From assembly GCF_001684955.1 (NCBI RefSeq), contig NZ_MAYF01000201.1:1-36541 (forward strand): a stretch of 36,541 bases of DNA. The letters are read 5' to 3'. Positions 16,800-28,436 of this stretch are shown in pieces. The notes under the pieces are model-generated. The model did not search any database, was not told the DNA's origin, and saw only the letters and a list, made by a program, of their open reading frames with translations. Position 1 is the first letter of the stretch. Every line of letters begins with the position of its first letter. Made by a program: the position numbers and the translations under genes. The DNA comes from Chryseobacterium contaminans (lineage in GTDB: Bacteria > Bacteroidota > Bacteroidia > Flavobacteriales > Weeksellaceae).

Positions 16800-18839
16800 A
16801 TGACACAATTTTACAAAATTTACAAGAAGTATTTGAAAGCTGCTTTCAGCTTTGCACTGCTGGTAGGTTCTTCTGCTACCGTCATTGCACAGGTAAGTGC
16901 ATATAGTTTTGCACAGAATATCGGTATCTATACTCCAATAACAGGAACTCTACTGGAGGCAGCTACAGCAAATACCAGTACAGGTAACCTCAATAGTAAT
17001 GTGTATCCTGTAGCATTACCATTTAATTTTATATTTAATGGAACTTCCTATAGTTCTCTGAATGTATCAACAAATGGATTTATTACATTTGGAACAACAG
17101 CGCCTTCTGCCACTAATGTTTCGCCTCTATCCACAGCAGCTGCCTATGATGGAGCGATTTCTGTTTTTGGACGAGATCTGAGCAGTGTATTTGATATTAA
17201 CGGGGTTACGGGAGATATCAGCTGGACAACCACAGGATCAGCTCCCAATAGAGAAGTAGTTATTCAGTGGAAAGACTTCAGGCCTAATAGTTCTACTTCT
17301 GTCACTACGGCTTATACTTTTGCCTTTCAGGTGCGCTTAAAAGAAACTTCTAATGTGATTCAGATGGTATACAATAGCGGATCTTATCTGGTGGGGAGCA
17401 CTAATGTTACAGGTACAGCTCAGATAGGATTAAGGGGAGCTACTGTCGCGGATTTTAATAATCGCCTTAACGCAACAACATTAGAGTTTATCAATTCTAC
17501 AGCAGGAACGGCGAGCAACAGCTCGCAAGCTTTTAATGTGAATAATTCTGTTCCCGGAATGCCGGCTGCAGGGTTGACTTATACCTGGACTCCTCCAACA
17601 TGTTATATTCCATCAGGATTAGCTGCAGGAAGTTCTACCAGTAATACTGCAGCTATATCATGGACAGCTTCTCCATCTTCTCCTGCGAGCTATGATATCT
17701 ATTACAGTACATCCAATACTCCTCCAACATCTACCACTCCTCCAATGAATACAAATGTTCCAGGAACTTCTACCACATTGTCATCATTATCTCCTGCTAC
17801 TGTATATTATGTCTGGATCAGATCAAATTGCGGAAATGGAAATACCAGTATATGGACTTTACAGCCTATACGGGTTTTGACGTTATGTGTTCCTCCGGCA
17901 ATCGCTGTAACCGGGGCTACAGTATGTCCTAATAATACCGCTACATTATCGGCAACAACGGATCCAGGCGCCAGTATCACCTGGTATGATGCTGCTGTAG
18001 GAGGAAATATGGTAGGTACAGGATCTACTTTTACAACACCAGTGCTTACTAATACAACATCTTATTATGTTACCTCTGCAACAGGAGGAACTTTTACAGG
18101 AGGATTCCCAGATGCTATATCTGCTTCAGGATATACGTTGGATGCAGGTTTACTTTTTGATGTTTATTCTACGATGACTATTAAAGGGGTATATGTATAT
18201 CCAATGGGGACGGGTAACGGAACTGTAGAAATTGCTTTACAGGATGGAAATGTTTCTCCAGCAGTAACATTACAGACTATTACAGTGAATCTTACAGGTA
18301 GTGGGTCTCCCTATGTGAAAACTTATGTTCCCCTGAACTTTGCTGTTGGTCCGGGGAACAATTATAAACTCATGATGTTAACCAGATCAGGTGATGTATC
18401 GGGACTATTAAGGGAATCGGGGTCATCATGGGGAAGCTATCCATTAACAGTTTCCGGAATATTTTCTATTACAGGCGGAAATCTTACCGCCAATTCACCA
18501 AGTACATCTTATTATTACTTTTATGATTGGGAGGTAAGCAACAAGTGTGAAAGTGAAAGAACTGCGGTTACAGCAACCATAAATTGTTTGGGAACATCGG
18601 AAGTGGAAGCAAAAGATTTAATGAAAGTGTATCCAAACCCATTCAAAGAGACCATTATCATTTCAGATATTGAGAAGGCAAGGTCGCTTCAGGTACTGGA
18701 TGTTTCCGGAAGAATTATAAAAACCATTGATAATTTATCTAAAGAAATCCATCTGGGAGATCTGAAATCAGGCTTATATATCCTGAATCTGCATATGAAA
18801 GACGGAACTCAAAAGCAGACGAAAGTCATTAAACAATAA
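16800..18839 (+). CDS. Secreted T9SS cargo protein with FN3 and Ig-like domains
   Basis: A 679-residue extracellular protein. A signal peptide ends around residue 31 (SSATVIAQ). Residues about 35-270 form a beta-rich lectin/jelly-roll-like domain (SYSSLNVSTNGFITFG) common in Bacteroidetes secreted proteins. Residues 273-360 look like fibronectin type III (SNTAAISWTASPSSPASYDIYYS, split here as SNTAAISW and ASYDIYYS). An Ig-like CHU_C-type segment with Cys pairs follows from 364, then a region ending in KCESERTAVTATINC. From residue 607 a type A T9SS sorting domain starts at MKVYPNPF and ends in KQTKVIKQ. It should be secreted and attached to the surface; ligand unknown. It is a monocistronic unit. 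Confidence 0.88.
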   Translation: MTQFYKIYKKYLKAAFSFALLVGSSATVIAQVSAYSFAQNIGIYTPITGTLLEAATANTSTGNLNSNVYPVALPFNFIFNGTSYSSLNVSTNGFITFGTTAPSATNVSPLSTAAAYDGAISVFGRDLSSVFDINGVTGDISWTTTGSAPNREVVIQWKDFRPNSSTSVTTAYTFAFQVRLKETSNVIQMVYNSGSYLVGSTNVTGTAQIGLRGATVADFNNRLNATTLEFINSTAGTASNSSQAFNVNNSVPGMPAAGLTYTWTPPTCYIPSGLAAGSSTSNTAAISWTASPSSPASYDIYYSTSNTPPTSTTPPMNTNVPGTSTTLSSLSPATVYYVWIRSNCGNGNTSIWTLQPIRVLTLCVPPAIAVTGATVCPNNTATLSATTDPGASITWYDAAVGGNMVGTGSTFTTPVLTNTTSYYVTSATGGTFTGGFPDAISASGYTLDAGLLFDVYSTMTIKGVYVYPMGTGNGTVEIALQDGNVSPAVTLQTITVNLTGSGSPYVKTYVPLNFAVGPGNNYKLMMLTRSGDVSGLLRESGSSWGSYPLTVSGIFSITGGNLTANSPSTSYYYFYDWEVSNKCESERTAVTATINCLGTSEVEAKDLMKVYPNPFKETIIISDIEKARSLQVLDVSGRIIKTIDNLSKEIHLGDLKSGLYILNLHMKDGTQKQTKVIKQ

Positions 18840-18868
18840 ATTATTTATTTTCATTTCAAATATCCCTG

Positions 18869-18897
18869 CCGGAAATCTCTACGATTTCCGGTTTTTT
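18869..18897 (+). terminator. Rho-independent terminator after the T9SS cargo gene
   Basis: Perfect 9-bp stem CCGGAAATC / GATTTCCGG, loop TCTAC, then six T. It sits only 19 bases upstream of the thi promoter and insulates the thiamine operon. Confidence 0.92.
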
Positions 18898-18915
18898 ATT
18901 TCTGTAAAATTAGAT

Positions 18916-18946
18916 TTTGCCCATTCTTAAAAAATAACTAACTTCG
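18916..18946 (+). promoter_or_regulatory. Promoter of the thiamine operon
   Basis: TTTG at 18916-18919, a spacer of exactly 19 bases, and TAACTTCG at 18939-18946 (one mismatch to TAnnTTTG). The expected start near 18950 falls just before the first paired base of the riboswitch, which supports the call. Confidence 0.65.
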
Positions 18947-18952
18947 TCTCAA

Positions 18953-19030
18953 ACTTTAGGGGTGTCTGTTCATACAGACTGAGACTTTACCCTTTGAACC
19001 TGATCTGGATCATACCAGCGTAGGGAAAAG
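18953..19030 (+). promoter_or_regulatory. TPP riboswitch aptamer (THI element)
   Basis: Contains the conserved THI-box blocks: GGGGTGTCTG at the 5' side, CTGAGACTTTACCC, TTTGAACCTGATCTGGAT and CCAGCGTAGGGAAAAG. P1 is CTTT/AAAG at the ends and P3 is GTCTG/CAGAC with a short loop. Placed ahead of thiS-thiC, it binds thiamine pyrophosphate and turns the operon down. The expression platform is described separately at 19070-19104. Confidence 0.97.
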
Positions 19031-19069
19031 TAGATGACTTTTGCTGTACATTCTATTGTACAATAATAG

Positions 19070-19100
19070 CCATTCCTAAAGTATATTTAAATTATTAGGA

Positions 19101-19104
<4 letters not shown>
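19070..19104 (+). promoter_or_regulatory. Riboswitch expression platform: start-codon sequestering hairpin
   Basis: A perfect 10-bp inverted repeat, CCATTCCTAA (19070-19079) and TTAGGAATGG (19095-19104), whose 3' arm contains the AGGA ribosome-binding stretch and the thiS ATG (19101-19103). CCTAAAGT (19075-19082) is also fully complementary to ACTTTAGG (18953-18960), the 5' strand of aptamer P1. The two pairings exclude each other, which gives an on/off switch at translation. Confidence 0.8.
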
Positions 19105-21701
<2,597 letters not shown>

Positions 21702-21726
<25 letters not shown>

Positions 21727-22442
21727 TCACTATTGCAGGCTTTGATCCTAGTGGCGGAGCAGGTTTATTATCGGACATTAAAACATTGGAACAGATAAAA
21801 GTAATGGGGCTGGGAGTATGCACGGCACTTACCCTGCAAACAGCTTCTCAATGTCTTAGCCTGGAATGGCGGTCAATAGATGAAATTACCAAAGAAATTA
21901 ATGTTTTAATGAGTCATTATCCTGTATCCGTTGTTAAGATTGGAATTGTAAAGGATGCCGGATTCTTAGGAGAAATTATCAAAGCTGTTAAGGTTTGCAA
22001 TCCTGATACTAAAATAATCTGGGATTCTGTTCTGAAGAGCACTTCAGAATTTACATTTTTCAATCTTGAAACCCTTCCGATTTTAAGAAATATAATAGAT
22101 AAGATCAGCTTAATCACTCCAAACTATAATGAATACAGGGTTTTAAAAGATAATGGCCTTTTATCTAACGGCAATTCATGTTCTGTGCTTATTAAAGGAG
22201 GACATCGGGAAGACCGTTTAGGAACGGATGTTTTAGTTGAAGGCCGAAATGAAATTCTTTTGGAGCCAACGAATGGTGATTTTATTTATTATCCAAAACA
22301 TGGTTCAGGATGTGTTTTGTCCTCAGCCATTGCAGGAGAGCTGGCAAAAGATGAAAGCCTGGAAATTGCCTGTAGAAAGGGGAAATTATATATCGAACAA
22401 TTTTTAAAAAGCAGTCCCTATTTATTGGGAACACATTCATAG
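21702..22442 (+). CDS. thiD: Hydroxymethylpyrimidine/phosphomethylpyrimidine kinase
   Basis: Ribokinase-fold enzyme that phosphorylates HMP phosphate to the pyrophosphate used by ThiE. The N-terminus has the signature TIAGFDPSGGAGLLSD with TALTLQT following; LIKGGH and the anion-hole/catalytic GSGC (Cys204) lie in the C-terminal part. At 246 residues it is slightly shorter than the E. coli protein (266). Its ATG lies 25 bases inside the preceding frame, and the family's first strand starts six residues later, so the start is well set. Confidence 0.93.
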
Positions 22443-22447
22443 TCAAT

Positions 22448-23068
22448 ATGGAAAAATTACAATACATCTCACAGGGAAACACAAGGCAGGAACAGGAACA
22501 CAATATCCGAAAAGCTTTGGATAACGGTATAAAATGGGTACAGATCCGTTGGAAAAATGCACCTGAAAATGAGTTAATGGATCTTTGTGAAGTTTCAAAG
22601 TTACTTTGTTCAGAATATCAGTCAATTTGTATTATCAATGATCATGTCCAATTAGCGAAGACAATAGATGCAGATGGGGTTCACTTAGGGCTAAAGGATG
22701 GCTCCATTGAAGAAGCAAGGCTTATTTTGGGTGAACATAAGATCATCGGAGGAACAGCCAACGCCATTTCAGATGTTCTTCAAAGAATGAATGAATCGTG
22801 CACTTATATTGGTTTGGGGCCATTAAGATTCACTGCTACAAAAGAAAAGCTCAGCCCTATTCTTGGATTTGAAGGATATCAGAAAATTATAGATCAACTC
22901 CGTGAAAAATCAATGGTAATTCCTAAAATATTTGCCATTGGAGGGATCAGTATTGAAGATATTCAGCCCTTACAGCAGATCGGAATTTATGGAGTAGCGG
23001 TTTCAGGACAGATTACCAGCCAGCCAACCAATATTAATGAATTTAAAAAAGCAATGATATATGCATAA
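22448..23068 (+). CDS. thiE: Thiamine-phosphate synthase
   Basis: Joins HMP pyrophosphate and thiazole phosphate to thiamine phosphate. All key motifs are present: VQIRWK (31-36), INDH (63-66) followed by DADGVHLG (74-81), GGTANA (101-106), the [16 protein letters not shown] loop (122-137) and FAIGGI. It is the canonical copy in this operon, in contrast to the degenerate paralogue upstream. It overlaps thiG by eight bases. Confidence 0.94.
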   Translation: MEKLQYISQGNTRQEQEHNIRKALDNGIKWVQIRWKNAPENELMDLCEVSKLLCSEYQSICIINDHVQLAKTIDADGVHLGLKDGSIEEARLILGEHKIIGGTANAISDVLQRMNESCTYIGLGPLRFTATKEKLSPILGFEGYQKIIDQLREKSMVIPKIFAIGGISIEDIQPLQQIGIYGVAVSGQITSQPTNINEFKKAMIYA

Positions 23069-23837
23069 TCAAAAATTAATAATAGCAGACAGAACTTTTG
23101 AATCCAGATTGTTTTTAGGAACAGGAAAATTCGGAAGTCTTGAAGATATGGCGGCCTCCGTTGTGGCTTCAGAATCCAATATGGTTACAATGGCTTTGAA
23201 GAGAATTGATGCTCAGTCAGCCGAAGATGATCTGTTAGATTCATTAAAAGGAACGAACGTTCATCTTTTACCCAATACGTCAGGAGCAAGAACGGCAAAA
23301 GAAGCGGTTTTAGCAGCACAATTAGCCAGGGAAGCCTTAGAAACCAACTGGGTAAAGCTTGAAATCCATCCGGATCCCAAATATTTATTACCAGATCCTA
23401 TTGAAACATTATATGCCACTGAAGAATTGGCCAAATTAGGTTTTGTGGTCATGCCTTATATTCATGCTGATCCTGTTTTGTGCAAACGTCTTGAAGATGC
23501 AGGAACAGCTGTAGTAATGCCTTTAGGTGCACCTATCGGAACCAATAAAGGATTAAGGACATTAGATTTCCTAGAAATTATCATCAGCCAAAGTAACGTC
23601 CCTGTTGTTGTTGATGCTGGAATAGGAGCGCCCTCTGACGCTGCAAAAGCAATGGAAATGGGAGCTGATGCTGTTTTGGTGAATACAGCCATTGCAGTAG
23701 CAAGAAATCCTGTGAATATGGCTGTTGCTTTTAAAGAAGGCGTTATTGCCGGAAGAAGAGCCTTTGAATCCGGACTGGGAGCTATAGCCAACCATGCCGA
23801 AGCCTCAAGCCCTTTAACCTCGTTTTTATTTGAATAA
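23061..23837 (+). CDS. thiG: Thiazole synthase ThiG
   Basis: TIM-barrel enzyme that forms the thiazole phosphate ring from deoxyxylulose phosphate, dehydroglycine and ThiS thiocarboxylate. The Schiff-base lysine is Lys99 in WVKLEIHPD, with LLPD following. FLGTGKF (18-24), MPLGAPIGT and [21 protein letters not shown] (given here as its parts DAGIGAPSD and AMEMGAD) complete the family pattern. Length 258 is normal. It is coupled to thiE upstream, and thiH follows after 11 bases; ThiG and ThiH work as a complex. Confidence 0.96.
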   Translation: MHNQKLIIADRTFESRLFLGTGKFGSLEDMAASVVASESNMVTMALKRIDAQSAEDDLLDSLKGTNVHLLPNTSGARTAKEAVLAAQLAREALETNWVKLEIHPDPKYLLPDPIETLYATEELAKLGFVVMPYIHADPVLCKRLEDAGTAVVMPLGAPIGTNKGLRTLDFLEIIISQSNVPVVVDAGIGAPSDAAKAMEMGADAVLVNTAIAVARNPVNMAVAFKEGVIAGRRAFESGLGAIANHAEASSPLTSFLFE

Positions 23838-23848
23838 AAATCAGAATA

Positions 23849-24967
23849 ATGAATAGTTTTAAGGAGGTTTTCGAGCAATACCAATGGGATGAGATAAAAG
23901 CCAGACTTGAAAAAGTAACCCTATCTGAGGTTCGAAATAGTCTTCGGAAAACAAACAGAACCTTGGATGATTTTCTGAATTTGCTTTCACCCGCAGCATC
24001 ACAGGAGCTGGAATTGATGGCCAATATAACAAGGACCCTTACCCAGAAGCGCTTTGGGAAAACCATTCAGCTGTATGCACCTTTGTATCTGAGCAATGAA
24101 TGTCAGAATATCTGCACTTACTGTGGCTTCAGTTTGGATAATAATCTCAGGAGAAAAACGCTTTCCGATACAGAGCTGATGATAGAAGCTTCGGTTTTAA
24201 AATCAATGGGAGTAAACCATGTTCTTTTGGTGAGCGGGGAAGCCAATAAAATTGTAGGTGTTCCTTATTTTCAAAATGCAGTTCGTTTACTGAAACCTTA
24301 TTTTTCCAATATTTCTATTGAAGTACAGCCTTTGGAAGGGGTAGAATATAGGCTTCTTCATGAAGAGGGAGTTCACTCTGTGTTGGTATATCAGGAAACC
24401 TATCATCAGGAAGTATATAAAGAATATCATCCGAAAGGTAAAAAATCCAATTTCCATTTTCGCTTAGAAACACCTGACAGAATTGGCAGAGCTGGTATTC
24501 ATAAAATGGGTCTGGGAGTACTGCTTGGGCTGGAAGATTGGCGTGTAGACAGTTTTTTCAATGCTCTTCATATCGATTATCTTCAGAGACAATATTGGAA
24601 AAGCAAATTTTCAGTATCATTCCCAAGGCTAAGGCCGGCGGAAGGTATTATTGAACCTAATTTTATTATGGAAGATAAAGACTTGCTGCAACTGATCTGT
24701 GCCTACAGAATCTGGAATGAAGATCTTGAAATATCTATTTCTACAAGAGAAAATGAAAACTTCAGAAACCATATTATAGCACTGGGAGCTACTACCATGA
24801 GCGCAGGTTCCAAAACCAATCCTGGTGGATATGCCGTGGATAAGGAATCATTGGAACAATTTGAGACCAGCGATGAAAGAAGCATGGAGGAAATTAAAGA
24901 TATAATCAAAAAATCAGGATACGATCCGGTGATGAAAGACTGGGATTCTGTTTATAGTGGTACTTAA
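23849..24967 (+). CDS. thiH: 2-iminoacetate synthase ThiH
   Basis: Radical-SAM lyase that cleaves tyrosine to give dehydroglycine for ThiG. The cluster motif is Cys85-x3-Cys89-x2-Cys92 (CQNICTYC). The family sequences VSGEANKIVG, VYQETYH and GLEDWR are present, and the C-terminal half has SFPRLRPA and GATTMSAGSKTNPGGY. Length 372 is normal. Presence of ThiH rather than the oxidase ThiO suggests the cell can make thiazole without oxygen, in keeping with the microaerobic oxidase elsewhere in the window. Confidence 0.96.
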   Translation: MNSFKEVFEQYQWDEIKARLEKVTLSEVRNSLRKTNRTLDDFLNLLSPAASQELELMANITRTLTQKRFGKTIQLYAPLYLSNECQNICTYCGFSLDNNLRRKTLSDTELMIEASVLKSMGVNHVLLVSGEANKIVGVPYFQNAVRLLKPYFSNISIEVQPLEGVEYRLLHEEGVHSVLVYQETYHQEVYKEYHPKGKKSNFHFRLETPDRIGRAGIHKMGLGVLLGLEDWRVDSFFNALHIDYLQRQYWKSKFSVSFPRLRPAEGIIEPNFIMEDKDLLQLICAYRIWNEDLEISISTRENENFRNHIIALGATTMSAGSKTNPGGYAVDKESLEQFETSDERSMEEIKDIIKKSGYDPVMKDWDSVYSGT

Positions 24968-25046
24968 GACGAAGCAAATCTTAACTATTCTAAATGTCTT
25001 AATAATCCTTAATGGTTCAAAAATAGTTCAAACAATATAGTTCAGC

Positions 25047-25757
25047 ATGCAACAGGAAGATATTTTTAAAAGATACAGCCGCCAGATCTTTATTGAAGAA
25101 ATAGGATTGGAAGGACAAAGAAAAATAATGGCTTCAAAAGTTCTTGTTATTGGTGCCGGAGGATTGGGAAGCCCGGTGATTCAATATCTGGCAGCTGCAG
25201 GAGTCGGAACCATAGGGATTGCAGATTTCGATAAGGTAGAACTTCATAACTTAAACCGCCAGATCATTCATAACGAAAATGGGGTGGGAGCCCTGAAGAT
25301 CAAGAGCGCAGAAACGTTTGTAAGCAATCTCAATCATCAGGTGAAAGTAACGGGTATTGAAGAAAAGATAGATGCTTCCAATGTTTTGGAAATACTTTCT
25401 CAATACGATATTATTGTAGACGGATCAGACAATTTTTCAACAAGGTATCTGGTAAATGACACTTGTGTAGCATTAAGAAAAACACTGGTATATGGAAGTA
25501 TTTTAGGATTTTCCGGGCAGGTAGCTGTTTTTAATCATCATGGAAGCAAAAATTTGCGGGATATATTTCCTGAGCCTCCTTATGATGAGGAAATGCCGGA
25601 TTGTGACAGTTTGGGAGTTCTGGGTGCTCTTCCGGGAATTGTAGGAAGTATGATGGCGCTTCAAACCTTGAAAATAATTACAGAACTTCCTGTAAATCTC
25701 AATCAGTTAACTTTGATTGATACATTAAACTGGAGATTTCAAACTTTAGAGTTCTAA
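25047..25757 (+). CDS. thiF: ThiF/MoeB/HesA-family adenylyltransferase, zinc site missing
   Basis: E1-like enzyme that adenylates the C-terminus of ThiS. The nucleotide loop GAGGLGS (36-42), Asp61, the Asn-Leu-Asn-Arg-Gln segment (68-72) and catalytic Asp128 in DGSDNFSTR are intact. Cys186 in PDCDSLGVLG takes the place of the cysteine that forms the persulfide link in E. coli ThiF. Only two cysteines exist in all (140 and 186), so the usual two-CxxC zinc site is absent; FPEPP stands where the first pair would be. Last gene of the operon, 79 bases after thiH. It could also serve MoaD-type carriers, as specificity is not visible. Confidence 0.87.
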   Translation: MQQEDIFKRYSRQIFIEEIGLEGQRKIMASKVLVIGAGGLGSPVIQYLAAAGVGTIGIADFDKVELHNLNRQIIHNENGVGALKIKSAETFVSNLNHQVKVTGIEEKIDASNVLEILSQYDIIVDGSDNFSTRYLVNDTCVALRKTLVYGSILGFSGQVAVFNHHGSKNLRDIFPEPPYDEEMPDCDSLGVLGALPGIVGSMMALQTLKIITELPVNLNQLTLIDTLNWRFQTLEF

Positions 25758-25776
25758 AATGGGGTGGATTTTTGTT

Positions 25777-25867
25777 TCTCGCAGATCATACGGATTTAGC
25801 AGATCTTACATGGATGTGTTATAATTCTATGAAAATAATCTGCGCTATCTGCTAAATCTGCGTGAGA
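25777..25867. repeat. Imperfect palindromic GCAGAT repeat element
   Basis: TCTCGCAGAT at 25777-25786 and TCTGCGTGAGA at 25857-25867 form the outer arms. GATTTAGCAGAT (25793-25804) and ATCTGCTAAATC (25847-25858) form a perfect 12-bp inner inverted repeat. The non-coding, modular sequence resembles the short interspersed palindromic elements scattered in Chryseobacterium and related genomes. It lies between thiF and its terminator. Confidence 0.6.
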
Positions 25868-25900
25868 TTTAATTTCGTTATTATAAAATCAACAGAAATA

Positions 25901-25936
25901 AAAATGAGGCAGTAATCATATCACTGCCTCATTTTT
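25901..25936. terminator. Bidirectional terminator between thiF and the OMP gene
   Basis: Perfect 13-bp inverted repeat AAAATGAGGCAGT / ACTGCCTCATTTT around a nine-base loop, with T-runs in both directions. It ends the thi operon and the convergent OMP gene. Confidence 0.92.
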
Positions 25937-25955
25937 GGTTATTAATCATTTAAAT

Positions 25956-28199
25956 CTATTGCTGTCCTTGTTGCATAACGCCGCCGTTATCCTCTTTTTT
26001 GGTTTGATTCAGGATGTTTGGATCCTCTTTCGCCAATTTGTTTCTTGTTGGAATTTTATAATTGATAGAAATCCCAAAGTTTCTTGAATCGTATTTCGTT
26101 CTAAGCATTACATTTTCTCCTGATGGCGGATTGGAACGTACCTGCATAATCTGGCCATTGAAAATATCATTCGCAAAAACTGAGACGGTAAGACGATTGT
26201 TCATAAACTTCTTCGTCAGGGTAATATCTAAGTTATTGCTAAATGGCTTCTCTGCAGTGAAGTAAAAATACCCTGCTTTTGGCGTCAGGTAGCTGTAATT
26301 TGCTGTCAGTTTAATATCTTTTGGAAGAATCAACTGGGTCATCAGGTTAAGAATCCAGAACCCTTTATTGTTGAGGTTATCAATTTCGTGTTTCTGGTAT
26401 CCTGCATAAATGTACATAAAATTCATTTTGTCAGGATTGAAGTTCGACTTCATAATCTCACCTATGGACTTGGTGAAAATCTGGAACGGAACAGGAAGCC
26501 CAATATTGAAATTGTGAATTTTCATATTAGAGATATTAATCTGCTCATTGTAAAGATTTCTACCATCTTTTCTGATGATCTGTGCCACCTGATTGCTGGC
26601 TGAGCTTACACTATATCCGATGAATGCATAATCAAAAGCCGAAATTTTCAATTCATAGTTATCAAAAATGGTAGGCTGAAGATTGGCATTACCCGTAATT
26701 TGAGTATTCGGGCCTCCAAATGTGGTATTATTCGGGTTTAGGGCAGAAATACTTGGTAAGGAGATCTTTTTATTGTAATTCGCAGCCACATATACCTGGT
26801 TCATCAGGTTATATTGTATGCTGGCATTCGGAAAGAATTTAAACTTATTAAATGGAAGCAGGTCAGTCTGAACAAGTTTTCCATCTTTATCAAAATATCT
26901 GGTGACTCCTGAAATGTCATAGTTTTCAAAACGTGATCCCAAAGTGAAGTCAAACTTTTTCAATTTAGCCTGAAATTCAAGGTAAGTGGAAGCTGTCTGT
27001 CTTTGGTATTCAAGGTTTTTTAATCCTTTACTTTCCGTATCATAATCCTGTCTTTCATACAAACCTCCGCCGCTCACTTTTCCTCCATCAAGAAGCTTGA
27101 TAGGTTGGGAATAATCAACCTTAAAGTTAGCAATTTTCATATCAGAATTATTGCTTAATACATTCCCCAGAGTTGTTGTTGGCAGGCGTTGTTCAGGCAG
27201 GGTAGAGTTTTTTTCAAAAGTTTTGTTGAAGAATATATTATCCTGTCCGAATTTAGTGTATGCCTTTGTATAACCCAACTGGAAATCTAATTTCTGAGAT
27301 TTATCAGAAAAGCGTTTCTGATAGGTTACCACTGCTTCCTGCCTTACTGTATTGGTTCTTGCAGCATCTGAAGATCCGAAAGTATAGTCTCTGATATAAA
27401 CTTTATTAGGTGAATTCTCATCGTAGGTTCTGTCACCTTTACCGTCACTTAAAGTATAATTATCATTGTTATTGTGATAAATATCGTAGTTCAGCAATAA
27501 TCTGTCCTGTCCAAGGTCAAAAGTTACTCCTGTCTTAGCAAAATAAGTACGGGCAAATCGATCCGTATTACCGTTCAATAAATCATCCTGCTGTGTATTC
27601 ATCATACTTTCACGATAATTTTGTCCTACATTAAGCTGCCATCCGAAATATTTATTTCTGGCATTTAAATTCACAGAGTTTGTGGTTCTGCTTCTGTATT
27701 TATCGTAATTGGTGAAGGTATAATTTCCGGAATAGGTGGCGCTTAAGTATTTATTGGCATTTTTATTCGTAATAATATTCATAACAGCACCTCCTGATGT
27801 AGCAGGAAATTCAGCTCCGGGCTGCGTAACGACTTCAATTCTCTCTATAGAATTGGCCGGCATACTTTCAAGAAAAGAATTCAATTCATTGGAGGTAATG
27901 TTTAAAGGTCTTCCATTAAGGTAAACGTCAAGCATTTTTCCCTGGTACATCATCCCTGCAATGTCTGTGGCAACAAGCCCTGGCAGCTTTTTGATTCCTT
28001 CCAGAACATTCCCGTTATTAAGCTGAGGTTGTTCAGAAAAATCAAAAATGGTACGGTCTGCCTTTTGTTCAACGGCTTTTTTAGTTTTAGTAATAACAAT
28101 GCCGTCGATTTGTTTTTCTTTGTTACTATTATTGCCTTTTTCCTGCGCAAAAGTAAGTACAGAACTTACCAGCGATATAGCAAATAGAGTTTTTTTCAT
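25956..28199 (-). CDS. Outer membrane beta-barrel family protein (TonB-receptor-like)
   Basis: A 747-residue outer-membrane protein. The signal peptide is MKKTLFAISLVSSVLTFAQ; the frame stays open 44 codons further upstream, but that stretch reads as promoter and is charged, so this start is preferred. The plug-like part has IDGIVITKTKKAVEQKADR, LEGIKKLPGL, YLNGRPLNIT and IERIEVVTQPGAEFPATSGG, followed by NIITNKN and many alternating beta strands to the end (OMP_b-brl_3 pattern). This family in Bacteroidetes is TonB-receptor-like, with unknown cargo. No SusD partner is adjacent. It is divergent from the receptor at 28711. Confidence 0.85.
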   Translation of the reverse strand: MKKTLFAISLVSSVLTFAQEKGNNSNKEKQIDGIVITKTKKAVEQKADRTIFDFSEQPQLNNGNVLEGIKKLPGLVATDIAGMMYQGKMLDVYLNGRPLNITSNELNSFLESMPANSIERIEVVTQPGAEFPATSGGAVMNIITNKNANKYLSATYSGNYTFTNYDKYRSRTTNSVNLNARNKYFGWQLNVGQNYRESMMNTQQDDLLNGNTDRFARTYFAKTGVTFDLGQDRLLLNYDIYHNNNDNYTLSDGKGDRTYDENSPNKVYIRDYTFGSSDAARTNTVRQEAVVTYQKRFSDKSQKLDFQLGYTKAYTKFGQDNIFFNKTFEKNSTLPEQRLPTTTLGNVLSNNSDMKIANFKVDYSQPIKLLDGGKVSGGGLYERQDYDTESKGLKNLEYQRQTASTYLEFQAKLKKFDFTLGSRFENYDISGVTRYFDKDGKLVQTDLLPFNKFKFFPNASIQYNLMNQVYVAANYNKKISLPSISALNPNNTTFGGPNTQITGNANLQPTIFDNYELKISAFDYAFIGYSVSSASNQVAQIIRKDGRNLYNEQINISNMKIHNFNIGLPVPFQIFTKSIGEIMKSNFNPDKMNFMYIYAGYQKHEIDNLNNKGFWILNLMTQLILPKDIKLTANYSYLTPKAGYFYFTAEKPFSNNLDITLTKKFMNNRLTVSVFANDIFNGQIMQVRSNPPSGENVMLRTKYDSRNFGISINYKIPTRNKLAKEDPNILNQTKKEDNGGVMQQGQQ

Positions 28200-28308
28200 A
28201 ATGTTTTTTACTACTATCTGGTTAGACGCTAAAAAAGATGATTTGTTACTGTAAAATGTTGAAAATCGAAAATTTAGGCTGAATATTTTTTTATTTCCGA
28301 AATAATTA

Positions 28309-28316
28309 TATCTTTG
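28309..28316 (+). promoter_or_regulatory. -7 promoter element for the TonB-receptor leader (TATCTTTG)
   Basis: Exact TAnnTTTG match. The expected start at about 28320 coincides with the beginning of the structured leader. No clear -33 TTTG is seen (T-rich instead). Confidence 0.5.
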
Positions 28317-28320
28317 CCAG

Positions 28321-28436
28321 GTAATTATCAAGAATCTCTAGATGGGATAGCAACCTGCAAAAACAAGCAAGGTGCTGCAATCGATAAGCCGGAACTTCCG
28401 GAAAAAATGTTTATCATTCTATCATTACTCCCATCT
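28321..28436 (+). promoter_or_regulatory. S-box-like structured leader, putative riboswitch
   Basis: Has pieces that recall the SAM-I clan core: TTATCAAGA (28325-28333), then GCAACCTGC (28350-28358) paired with GCAAGGTGC (28367-28375), a stem with two bulged A as in S-box P3. A nested GATAA/TTATC stem enclosing CCGGA/TCCGG follows. AGATGGGA (28340-28347) is fully complementary to TCCCATCT (28429-28436), just ahead of a T-rich run. The S-box P2 with its kink-turn is missing, so this is a variant, a relic, or a chance likeness. Confidence 0.4.

Noticed and set aside
23462..23884. 140-codon minus-strand open frame over the thiG/thiH junction
   Set aside because: Antisense to thiG, whose motifs are complete; low-complexity Ala/Pro/Thr content typical of a shadow frame.
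25014..25045. Three GTTCA repeats before thiF as a possible operator
   Set aside because: Spacings of 11 and 14 bases are irregular, the motif is short, and chance is a good explanation in AT-rich DNA.
28200..28331. In-frame 44-codon extension of the OMP gene at 25956-28199
   Set aside because: The signal peptide starts at 28199, and the extension is polar and lies across the presumed promoter region.
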